From a bacterium UBP1_UBA4771 (GTDB lineage: Bacteria; Krumholzibacteriota; Krumholzibacteriia; Krumholzibacteriales; Krumholzibacteriaceae), in contig DHHN01000128.1 of assembly GCA_002403295.1 (NCBI GenBank), positions 3,277 to 8,633 of the forward strand: a DNA stretch of 5,357 nucleotides, written 5' to 3'. The translations under genes and the position numbers were made by a program. The notes beneath the pieces were generated by a model, which ran no database searches, had not been told where the DNA came from, and worked only from the letters and a program-made list of their open reading frames with translations. This document shows positions 1-5,357 of the stretch, piece after piece (the first letter of the stretch is position 1; each line of letters begins with the position of its first letter).

Positions 1-918
1 TACATGATTCCATGGATCCTCGTGCTCGTCATGCCCGTGGCGGTGCTGCTCGCCGCCGTGTTCTCGCTCGGCCGGCTCTCGCGGCTCGGCGAGCTCACGG
101 CCTTCATCGCGTCCGGCACGTCGCTCGCCCGGGTCGCATCCCCGATCATCGTCTCGTCCGTCGCCATCAGCCTCGCCGTCCTCGCGTACGGCGAGTTCCT
201 CCTCCCCCAGGCGAACCGGCGGAGCGAGGAGATCAAGGAGGTGCGCATCAAGGGGGAGAAGCGGCGGCAGGACGCGCGCTACCGCGACAACGTCCACTAC
301 CAGGGGGAGCAGGGGCGCACGTACTACGCGCAGCGGTACGACGTCGAGCTCAAGTCGCTCGCGAACGTGATCGTGCACGAGTACCGGGACGGCAGGCTCT
401 CCCGGCGCATCGACGCGAAACGGGCCTACTGGGACGGAGCGCAATGGGTCTTCATCGACGGCGCGACGCGCACCTTCGCCGAGAACGGCGAGCGGGTGTC
501 GACCTTCTCGAAGTTCGAGCTTCGCGATCTCGTCGAGCGGCCCGAGGATTTCATGCGCGCGGAGATCTCCCCGGACGAGATGAACGTGCGCGAGCTGCGC
601 CGCTACATCGACCGCCTGCGGCGAAGCGGCGGCCCCGTTGACAAGTACCTCGTCGATCTCTATTTTAAATTCAGCTTTCCGTTCACGAACCTTATATTCG
701 CGGTCATCGGCGCGGCGCTCGCCTCCGCGAAGAGGAAGCCGTCCATGGCGACCGGTTTCGGGCTCACGCTCTTCATCAGCTTCACCTATTACGGAATACT
801 CCGGATCGGGCAGGCGCTCGGCCACAGCGGCCTGATACCGCCGCTGCTCGCCGCGTGGATGGGAAACTTCGTCTTTCTCGCGATCGGCGCCGTTCTCCTC
901 TACCGGGCGAACCAGTGA
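1..918 (+). CDS. LptF/LptG family LPS export permease, C-terminal part (5' end outside window)
   Basis: Inner-membrane permease subunit of the Lpt ABC transporter. In this family LptF and LptG pair with the ATPase LptB to extract lipopolysaccharide from the inner membrane and pass it to LptC/LptA. About 305 residues are visible, against roughly 360-400 for the family. The open frame runs off the left edge and the visible protein begins inside a membrane helix, so the ATG at base 4 is most likely an internal methionine and the first helix is missing. Numbering from that Met, membrane segments lie near residues 2-22, 47-67, 222-242, 250-268 and 279-300. Between the second and third of these is a periplasmic beta-rich domain (about 75-210), as in the family. 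The cytoplasmic stretch after the first visible helix (GRLSRLGELTAFIASGTSL) is the typical LptF/G loop that contacts LptB. It overlaps the next gene by one base. The sequence alone does not decide LptF versus LptG; a position as last permease before an unrelated gene would suit LptG. Confidence 0.9.
   Translation, partial: YMIPWILVLVMPVAVLLAAVFSLGRLSRLGELTAFIASGTSLARVASPIIVSSVAISLAVLAYGEFLLPQANRRSEEIKEVRIKGEKRRQDARYRDNVHYQGEQGRTYYAQRYDVELKSLANVIVHEYRDGRLSRRIDAKRAYWDGAQWVFIDGATRTFAENGERVSTFSKFELRDLVERPEDFMRAEISPDEMNVRELRRYIDRLRRSGGPVDKYLVDLYFKFSFPFTNLIFAVIGAALASAKRKPSMATGFGLTLFISFTYYGILRIGQALGHSGLIPPLLAAWMGNFVFLAIGAVLLYRANQ
638..666 (+). promoter_or_regulatory. Promoter-like sequence inside the LptF/LptG gene
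   Basis: TTGACA (638-643, perfect -35 consensus), a spacer of exactly 17 bases and TATTTT (661-666, four of six) lie inside the coding sequence at the start of the third visible membrane helix. It lies in an unusually AT-rich patch of an otherwise GC-rich gene. If active it would give a transcript with a leader of roughly 240 bases before the GWxTD gene. It also encodes the VDKYLVDLYF stretch of the permease, so chance is possible. Confidence 0.3.
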
Positions 919-2531
919 TGCGAAGAATCGCCGTCATCGTCGCGATCGCGCTCGCGACCCTTCCGCTCCCCGCGCGGGGGGCGAAAGAGGCGTTCAAGGG
1001 GGAGTTCGCCCGCATCCGCGCCCTCGGCGCCGAGGAGCGCCTCGCGTACTTCGGTCTTCAGTATCTCATGAACGACCACCAGAAACGGCAGTATCTCTCG
1101 CTCGAAACGCCCGAGGAACGCGAGCGGTGGATCGAGAGCTTCTGGATCGATCGCGATCCAACGCCCGCGACGCCCGAGAACGAGCGCCGGATCGAGCACG
1201 AGAAACGCGTCGCCCTCGCGCGGAAGCTCTTCGGCATGAAGAAGGCGCCGGGCTGGGATCGGCGCGGCGAGACGCTGATCCGCTGGGGCATGCCGAGTCA
1301 GCGCACGGAGACGCACGGCACCGTCGGCTTCTACGAATTCACGCCCCCGGGCGAGGTCTGGTACTACCGGGCGTTCGACATGATCGTCCAGTTCTCGAAT
1401 TTCAACCTCAAGGGGGAGTTCTTCTACGCGAGCGACCGGATCGGCCGTTCCTCGCGCCGCGAGCTCGACCGCATCCAGAACATCAGCGCGCTCGCCAAGT
1501 ACGGAGTTCTCCAGCAGCTCTATCCCATCGAATACATGAGTCCCGACGAGGTGAAGGACCTCGCCGACTGGAATCCCGATGAAATCGATTACATCGCCAG
1601 CCCGGACGTGCGCATGGCCGCGGCGACGTTCAAGGACCTCATCGCCCAGTGGGAGGCCGAAAAGATCCGGCGCGCCGTCGACAATTTCTACACCTACCGG
1701 AAGACGCATCCGGCGATCTACTCGTTCGAGATCAACCAGGCGCTCCTGCCGCTCTATTTCGACGTGACGGGATTCCGGGGGGGCGGCCGGACCGTGAGGA
1801 CGGAGATCAGCTTCGAGGTCCCCGCGAGCGAGCTGCTCTTCGTCCGGCGCGAGGGATACCTCGCCGCGGACGTTCTCTTCAAGGTGCTCGTGCGGGACAT
1901 CGAAAACCGCGTCGTCGCCGCCGATTCGGACCTCGTGGCGCCGCGGCTGCACGAGGGGGCTTCCGCCGGATCGAGACTCGTTCCCGGGCAGGTCGTTCTC
2001 GCGCTCGAACCGGGCTATTACCGGATCGGCGTCGAGGCGCACGACCGCGGCTCGGGCCGCCGGGCCGCGTACCGGACCAATGTCGAGCTCGAGTCCTACG
2101 AGCGCTCCCCGTCGTTGAGCGACATCCAGTTCTCGAGCGGCATCGCGGAAAGCGAGGAGGGCGAACGCTTCCGGAAGGGGACCCTGCAGGTCGTGCCGCA
2201 CCCGGCCCGCGCCTACCGGCCGCCGTTTCCGCTGTCGATCTACTTCGAGATCTACGGACTCGAGGTCTCTCCCGAGGGAATCGCGTACTACCGGATCGAG
2301 TACCGGATCATCCCGCTCGACAGGCGCCGCGCGGGATTGGTGCTGGAGGAGACGCCGCCGGCCATCAGCTCCTCGTTCGAGACGAGCGGCTACGGCGCCG
2401 CCGAGCCCCAGCGGCTCTCGATCGCAACGGAAAATCTCCGGGAGGGCCGCTTCCGCCTCGTCGTGACGGTGACCGACCGGCGCAGCTTCCGGACGGCGAC
2501 CCGGTTCGAGGATTTCACGATCATAAAATGA
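918..2531 (+). CDS. GWxTD-domain secreted protein
   Basis: 537-residue protein of unknown biochemical function. The ATG at 918 is preferred over an in-frame ATG at 855 because it overlaps the permease stop as TGATG and is followed by a signal peptide: MRR, a hydrophobic stretch (about residues 4-18) and a likely cleavage region near PARGA (18-22). Export to the periplasm or outer membrane is therefore inferred; no lipobox cysteine is visible. Residues about 55-150 match the GWxTD domain: a helical part with ERERWIESFWIDRDPTPATP (67-86), then ENERRIEHEKR, then GW at 112-113 followed by RRGETLIRWGMP, and a closing EVWYY (146-150). The signature is altered: GWDRRGE replaces the usual GWxTDRGR and is one residue shorter. 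Residues about 290-395 and 430-535 are beta-rich and probably form two sandwich domains, ending in FTIIK. There is no strong Shine-Dalgarno before the start, so translation is probably coupled to the permease. The family assignment is fairly sure; the role is unknown, though the context points to the cell envelope. Confidence 0.82.
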   Translation: MRRIAVIVAIALATLPLPARGAKEAFKGEFARIRALGAEERLAYFGLQYLMNDHQKRQYLSLETPEERERWIESFWIDRDPTPATPENERRIEHEKRVALARKLFGMKKAPGWDRRGETLIRWGMPSQRTETHGTVGFYEFTPPGEVWYYRAFDMIVQFSNFNLKGEFFYASDRIGRSSRRELDRIQNISALAKYGVLQQLYPIEYMSPDEVKDLADWNPDEIDYIASPDVRMAAATFKDLIAQWEAEKIRRAVDNFYTYRKTHPAIYSFEINQALLPLYFDVTGFRGGGRTVRTEISFEVPASELLFVRREGYLAADVLFKVLVRDIENRVVAADSDLVAPRLHEGASAGSRLVPGQVVLALEPGYYRIGVEAHDRGSGRRAAYRTNVELESYERSPSLSDIQFSSGIAESEEGERFRKGTLQVVPHPARAYRPPFPLSIYFEIYGLEVSPEGIAYYRIEYRIIPLDRRRAGLVLEETPPAISSSFETSGYGAAEPQRLSIATENLREGRFRLVVTVTDRRSFRTATRFEDFTIIK

Positions 2532-2544
2532 GGCGCGCGCCTCA
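2523..2544 (-). terminator. Likely intrinsic terminator of the metK-ahcY transcript
   Basis: Bases 2529-2544 (TGAGGCGCGCGCCTCA) are a perfect 16-bp palindrome. As RNA it can fold into a 6-bp GC-rich stem with a GCGC loop. Read on the minus strand, the stem begins at the ahcY stop codon and is followed at once by TTTTATGA, a short U-tract, which fits a Rho-independent terminator. Read on the plus strand the following bases are GGTCCCCTC, with no U-run, so termination in that direction should be weaker. The four-T tract is short, hence moderate confidence. Confidence 0.5.
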
Positions 2545-3798
2545 GGTCCCCTCTTCCCAGCTCGCGAGGTACCGCTTCTGCTTGTCGGTGAGCTCGTCGA
2601 TTCTCACGCCCATGGTCGCGAGCTTGAGCGAGGCGACCATGGCGTCGATCTCCCGCGGAACGGCGTAGACCTTCTTTTCGAGCTTCGCTGCGTCCGCGAC
2701 GATGTGCTCGACCGAGAGGAGCTGATCCGCGAAGCTCATGTCCATGACCATCGCCGGATGACCCTCGGCGGCGGCGAGGTTGATGAGGCGCCCCTCGCCG
2801 AGAAGGTTGATCTTTCTGCCGTCCTTGAGAACGTATTGCACGACGCTCTCGCGCACGGACCGCTTCTCGGCGGCCATTTCGGCGAGGGCGGGAATGTCGA
2901 TCTCGACGTTGAAATGTCCGGAGTTCGCGACGATGGCGCCGTTCTTCATCCGCTCGAAGTGCTCCGCGCGGATGATGGACGTGTCGCCGGTGACGGTCAC
3001 GAACACGTCGCCGACGGCGGCCGCGTCGAGGGAGGGCATCACCGTGTAGCCGTCCATCACGGCCTCGAGCGCCTTGAGCGGATCGACCTCGCAGACGATC
3101 ACGTTCGCTCCCATCCCCTTCGCCCTCGTCGCCGTGCCGCGCCCGCACCAGCCGTAGCCGAAGACGACGACCCGGGAGCCCGCGAAGAGCATGTTCGTCG
3201 CGCGCAGGATGCCGTCGATCGTGCTCTGGCCGGTTCCGTAGCGGTTGTCGAAGAGGTGCTTCGTTTCGGCGTCGTTGATGGCGATGACGGGATAGGCGAG
3301 CACGCCGCTGCGCTCCATGCTCCGGAGCCGGATGACCCCCGTCGTCGTCTCCTCGGTGCCCCCCCTGATCGCGGCGAGGAGCTCGCGGCGGTCCTTGTGG
3401 AGCATGCTCACGAGGTCGGCGCCGTCATCCATCGTGACGACCGGCTTCGTGTCGAGAACGGCCTTGATGTGGCTGTAGTAGCGGTCGCCGTCCTCCCCCT
3501 TCACGGCGAAGGTCGGAATTCCCTCGTGCCGGACGAGCGACGCGACGACGTCGTCCTGGGTGCTGAGGGGATTGCTGGCGCAGAGCGCCACCTCGGCGCC
3601 GCCCGCCTTGAGCGCGGCGGCGAGGTTCGCCGTCTCGGTCGTCACGTGGAGACACGCGGCGATCCGCACGCCTTCGAGCGGCTTCTCCTTCTCGAAGCGC
3701 GCCCGTATAATCCTGCAGACGGGCATGCTCTCCCACGCCCACTCGATCCGGTTCCTTCCCGCGTCCGCCAGATTCAGATCCTTGCAGTCGTACCGCAT
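2542..3798 (-). CDS. ahcY: Adenosylhomocysteinase (S-adenosyl-L-homocysteine hydrolase)
   Basis: Cytosolic NAD-dependent enzyme that splits S-adenosylhomocysteine into homocysteine and adenosine, relieving product inhibition of methyltransferases. The 418 residues match the shorter bacterial/archaeal form (human enzyme about 432). By motif comparison with the human enzyme, catalytic and substrate residues are present: H51 (in HVTTETANL; human H55), D125 (DDGAD; D131), E150 (EETTTGV; E156), K180 and D184 (TKHLFDN; K186 and D190), H295 (NSGHF; H301) and H347 (HPAMVM). The NAD-binding Rossmann glycines are GYGWCGRG at 214-221, with acidic E237 in CEVDP. The human active-site Cys195 position is Thr189 (YGTGQSTIDG), as I recall from the short form. 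The C-terminus ends at YLASWEEGT and lacks the Lys/Tyr tail that contacts the neighbouring subunit's NAD in eukaryotic enzymes. An AAAGGA lies 8 bases before the ATG. It is 42 bp downstream of metK, so probably cotranscribed. Confidence 0.97.
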   Translation of the reverse strand: MRYDCKDLNLADAGRNRIEWAWESMPVCRIIRARFEKEKPLEGVRIAACLHVTTETANLAAALKAGGAEVALCASNPLSTQDDVVASLVRHEGIPTFAVKGEDGDRYYSHIKAVLDTKPVVTMDDGADLVSMLHKDRRELLAAIRGGTEETTTGVIRLRSMERSGVLAYPVIAINDAETKHLFDNRYGTGQSTIDGILRATNMLFAGSRVVVFGYGWCGRGTATRAKGMGANVIVCEVDPLKALEAVMDGYTVMPSLDAAAVGDVFVTVTGDTSIIRAEHFERMKNGAIVANSGHFNVEIDIPALAEMAAEKRSVRESVVQYVLKDGRKINLLGEGRLINLAAAEGHPAMVMDMSFADQLLSVEHIVADAAKLEKKVYAVPREIDAMVASLKLATMGVRIDELTDKQKRYLASWEEGT

Positions 3799-3840
3799 CG
3801 CATGATTCCTTTCCCGCGCGCCGTCGCGCGCCCGCGGCCG

Positions 3841-4983
3841 CTACGCCTTCGCCCTGATGGCGTCGACCATGTCGAGGGCTTCCCAGGTGAACTCCGGCTC
3901 GATGCGGCCGAAGTGGCCGTACGCGGCGGTTTTCCGGTAGATGCCCCGGCGGAGATTCAACCGCTCGATGATCCCGTTCGGCGTGAGATCGAACAGGTCG
4001 CGGACGATCCTCGTGAGTTTCTCGTCGGACAGCGTCCCCGTGCCGAGGGTATCGACCATGACGGAGACCGGCTCGGCGACGCCGATCGCGTACGCGACCT
4101 GCACCTGGCACTCCTTCGCGAAACCGGCGCCGACGATGTTCTTGGCGACGTGCCGCGCCGCGTAGGAGGCGGAGCGGTCGACCTTCGTCGGATCCTTGCC
4201 CGAGAAGGCGCCGCCGCCGTGGCTCGCGTAGCCGCCGTAGGTGTCGACGATGATCTTGCGGCCGGTGAGTCCCGTGTCGGCGGCCGGGCCGCCCTTGACG
4301 AACCTGCCGGTGGGGTTCACGAGAATCCGGTAATCGGAGGCGTCGATCTTCATCTCCGCGACGACCGGGCGGATGACCTCGCGCGCGAGATCCTCGCGCA
4401 TGCGATCGACCGTCATCTCCTCGGCGTGCTGCGCCGAGACGAGCACCGTGTCGATCCTTCGCGGCACGTGGTCCTCGTACTCGATAGTGACCTGCGACTT
4501 GCCGTCGGGCTTGAGATAGGGGAGCAATCCGCTCCTGCGCGCCTCGGCGAGCCGTTTCACGAGCCGGTGGGCGATGATGATCGGCATCGGCATGAGAACG
4601 TCGGTCTGCGTGCAGGCGTAGCCGAACATCATCCCCTGGTCCCCCGCCCCGCCGACGTCCACGCCCATCGCGATGTCCCCCGACTGCTCGTCGATCGAGC
4701 TCAGGACCGCTGCCGTCTCGTAATCGAATCCGAGGCGCGGCTCGGTGTAGCCGATGTCGCGGATGACGCCGCGCACGGTGCCGGGTATGTCGACGTACGT
4801 TTCGGTGTGAATCTCCCCGGCCACGAACACGAGCCCGGTCGTCACGATGCACTCGCAGGCGACGCGGCCGAGCGGGTCCTGCGAGAGGATCGCGTCGACG
4901 ACGCTGTCCGATATCTGGTCCGCCACCTTGTCGGGATGCCCCTCGGCCACCGATTCCGACGTAAAGAGGTGCTTTTCCGCCAT
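3841..4983 (-). CDS. metK: S-adenosylmethionine synthetase (methionine adenosyltransferase)
   Basis: Cytosolic enzyme that makes S-adenosylmethionine from methionine and ATP, releasing phosphate and diphosphate. It is full length at 380 residues (family about 380-400). Visible motifs in order are: SVAEGHPDK at 11-19 (His16 and Asp18 are the ATP-site and metal ligands of the family); the gating-loop region SIDEQSGDIAMGVD at 96-109; GAGDQG at 112-117 followed by MMFGYA; and the glycine-rich phosphate loop GGGAFSGKDPTKVDRSA at 256-272, whose Lys263, Lys267 and Asp269 correspond to catalytic residues in E. coli MetK. The C-terminus AAYGHFGR...FTWE is typical. The gating loop reads SGDIAMGVD where many homologues have SPDIAQGVD, and the linker to GAGDQG is shorter than in E. 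coli. The start is fixed by AAGGAG with 7-base spacing. ahcY follows 42 bp downstream, coupling synthesis of the methyl donor to removal of its by-product. Confidence 0.98.
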   Translation of the reverse strand: MAEKHLFTSESVAEGHPDKVADQISDSVVDAILSQDPLGRVACECIVTTGLVFVAGEIHTETYVDIPGTVRGVIRDIGYTEPRLGFDYETAAVLSSIDEQSGDIAMGVDVGGAGDQGMMFGYACTQTDVLMPMPIIIAHRLVKRLAEARRSGLLPYLKPDGKSQVTIEYEDHVPRRIDTVLVSAQHAEEMTVDRMREDLAREVIRPVVAEMKIDASDYRILVNPTGRFVKGGPAADTGLTGRKIIVDTYGGYASHGGGAFSGKDPTKVDRSASYAARHVAKNIVGAGFAKECQVQVAYAIGVAEPVSVMVDTLGTGTLSDEKLTRIVRDLFDLTPNGIIERLNLRRGIYRKTAAYGHFGRIEPEFTWEALDMVDAIRAKA

Positions 4984-4990
4984 ACATCAA

Positions 4991-4996
4991 CTCCTT
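4991..4996 (-). promoter_or_regulatory. Ribosome binding site of metK
   Basis: The minus strand reads AAGGAG followed by 7 bases and ATG at 4983. This is a strong Shine-Dalgarno match. It selects this ATG over a second ATG four bases upstream (4987-4985), which is out of frame. Confidence 0.85.
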
Positions 4997-5026
4997 GAAT
5001 CGAATAGGGATCGGACGTAGAAACGT

Positions 5027-5055
5027 AAACTAGTCAAGTCGGATGGCCGGGTCAA
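5027..5055 (-). promoter_or_regulatory. Candidate sigma70-type promoter for metK-ahcY
   Basis: In the 87-bp gap before metK, the minus strand has TTGACC (5055-5050, five of six consensus bases), a 17-base spacer and TAGTTT (5032-5027, three of six). An overlapping second option is TTGACT (5037-5032), a 16-base spacer and TCCGAT (5015-5010, three of six). The stretch is AT-richer than the flanking genes. Both -10 boxes are poor, so this is tentative; readthrough from the upstream nucleotidyltransferase gene is also possible because no terminator is visible after it. Confidence 0.3.
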
Positions 5056-5070
5056 GCGGAAACGCGGGCG

Positions 5071-5357
5071 TCACCGGTAATCTATCTGCGAATAATCGCT
5101 CACGTTGACGCTGCCCTTCCGTCCCGTGACCTCGGCGTAGGCGCCCACCACGGATCCCTCGAGGATCACGTTCTCGATGCTCGATCCCTCGTTCAGGATC
5201 GAGTTCTCGATGATGGAGCCGCGGATCTCGCATCCCTTTGCGACCGAAACGTACGGGCCGATGATCGAGTTCGCGATCCGGCTCTCCGCGTCGATGGAGC
5301 ACGGCGGGATGACGATGCACCCGTCGCGCTTCGTCTCGGTCCTCGCGTCCGCGAGCA
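5071..5357 (-). CDS. Sugar-1-phosphate nucleotidyltransferase, C-terminal left-handed beta-helix part (5' end outside window)
   Basis: Reading the minus strand from the right edge gives a 94-residue open frame with no start codon that ends in TGA at 5073-5071. Residues about 12-78 form isoleucine/valine-rich hexapeptide-type repeats (for example RIANSIIGPYVSVAKGCEI and SIIENSIL), typical of a left-handed beta-helix. The start of this stretch (IVIPPCSID) and the tail (SVNVSDYSQIDYR) resemble the C-terminal domain of long glucose-1-phosphate thymidylyltransferases and related NDP-sugar pyrophosphorylases, whose tails often read LNVGDSSEI. These enzymes make activated sugars (such as dTDP-glucose) for surface polysaccharides. 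The catalytic N-terminal domain with its GxGxRL-type nucleotide loop would lie beyond the window, so the substrate cannot be named and a hexapeptide acyltransferase is not fully excluded. The gene is on the same strand as metK, 87 bp upstream of it. Confidence 0.78.
   Translation of the reverse strand, partial: LADARTETKRDGCIVIPPCSIDAESRIANSIIGPYVSVAKGCEIRGSIIENSILNEGSSIENVILEGSVVGAYAEVTGRKGSVNVSDYSQIDYR

Noticed and set aside
900..2201. A 433-codon minus-strand frame opposite the GWxTD gene
   Set aside because: It has an Arg/Glu/Asp-rich low-complexity product with no domain I recognise, and it overlaps a well-supported gene; a composition shadow.
3774..3803. A nine-codon frame starting five bases before the ahcY start (ATGCGATGCGG)
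   Set aside because: Its ATG is only 3 bases from the AGGA, too close for good initiation, while the ahcY ATG has 8-base spacing. There is no evidence it is a leader peptide.
3815..3830. A 6-bp GC hairpin in the metK-ahcY gap
   Set aside because: The stem is short, has no U-tract on the minus strand, and lies in CG-repeat sequence where such pairing is common. It could slow ribosomes or polymerase but is not supportable as a terminator.
3425..4990. A 521-codon minus-strand frame overlapping metK and the start of ahcY
   Set aside because: Same strand but a different frame from two unmistakable enzymes; its Arg/Gly/His-rich product is a frame shadow.
2704..4998. A 764-codon open frame on the plus strand antisense to ahcY and metK
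   Set aside because: It lies opposite two highly conserved enzymes and its product is a low-complexity Asp/Arg/His/Val-rich sequence. Long antisense frames are expected opposite GC-rich codon usage.
4984..5070. SAM or SAH riboswitch upstream of metK
   Set aside because: The gap is short and no conserved riboswitch core or extended paired structure could be recognised by eye.

Overview
The window is GC-rich and almost fully coding. It suggests a Gram-negative bacterium with an LPS-type outer membrane, because it carries an LptF/LptG permease of the lipopolysaccharide export machine. A GWxTD-domain secreted protein lies directly behind it. GWxTD proteins are, from family knowledge, mainly found in Bacteroidetes/FCB-type phyla, Acidobacteria and related uncultured lineages. 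The exact phylum cannot be fixed from this sequence; an FCB-like or Acidobacteria-like lineage is an inference.

Layout. Bases 1-918 (+) are the C-terminal part of an LptF/LptG family permease whose start lies before the window. Its stop overlaps the start of a 537-residue GWxTD-domain protein (918-2531, +) by one base, so the two form a translationally coupled pair. That pair converges on a minus-strand group. Read in transcription order from the right edge, this group is the C-terminal end of a sugar-1-phosphate nucleotidyltransferase (5357-5071), an 87-base gap with a good ribosome binding site and weak promoter candidates, metK (4983-3841) and ahcY (3798-2542). The two convergent operons are separated by only 10 bp, and both stop codons sit in a single perfect 16-bp palindrome that looks like the terminator of the metK-ahcY transcript.

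How the genes work together. MetK makes S-adenosylmethionine. AhcY removes the product inhibitor S-adenosylhomocysteine left by methyltransferases. Together they form two steps of the activated methyl cycle, and their 42-bp spacing supports one transcript. The permease and the GWxTD protein form an envelope-related unit, and the nucleotidyltransferase probably supplies an activated sugar for surface polysaccharide.

I see no mobile element, CRISPR array, tRNA/rRNA gene or clearly novel system. The points most worth a second look are the shared-stop palindrome, a near-consensus promoter-like sequence inside the permease gene, the altered GWxTD signature motif, and the coupling of that protein to LPS export.
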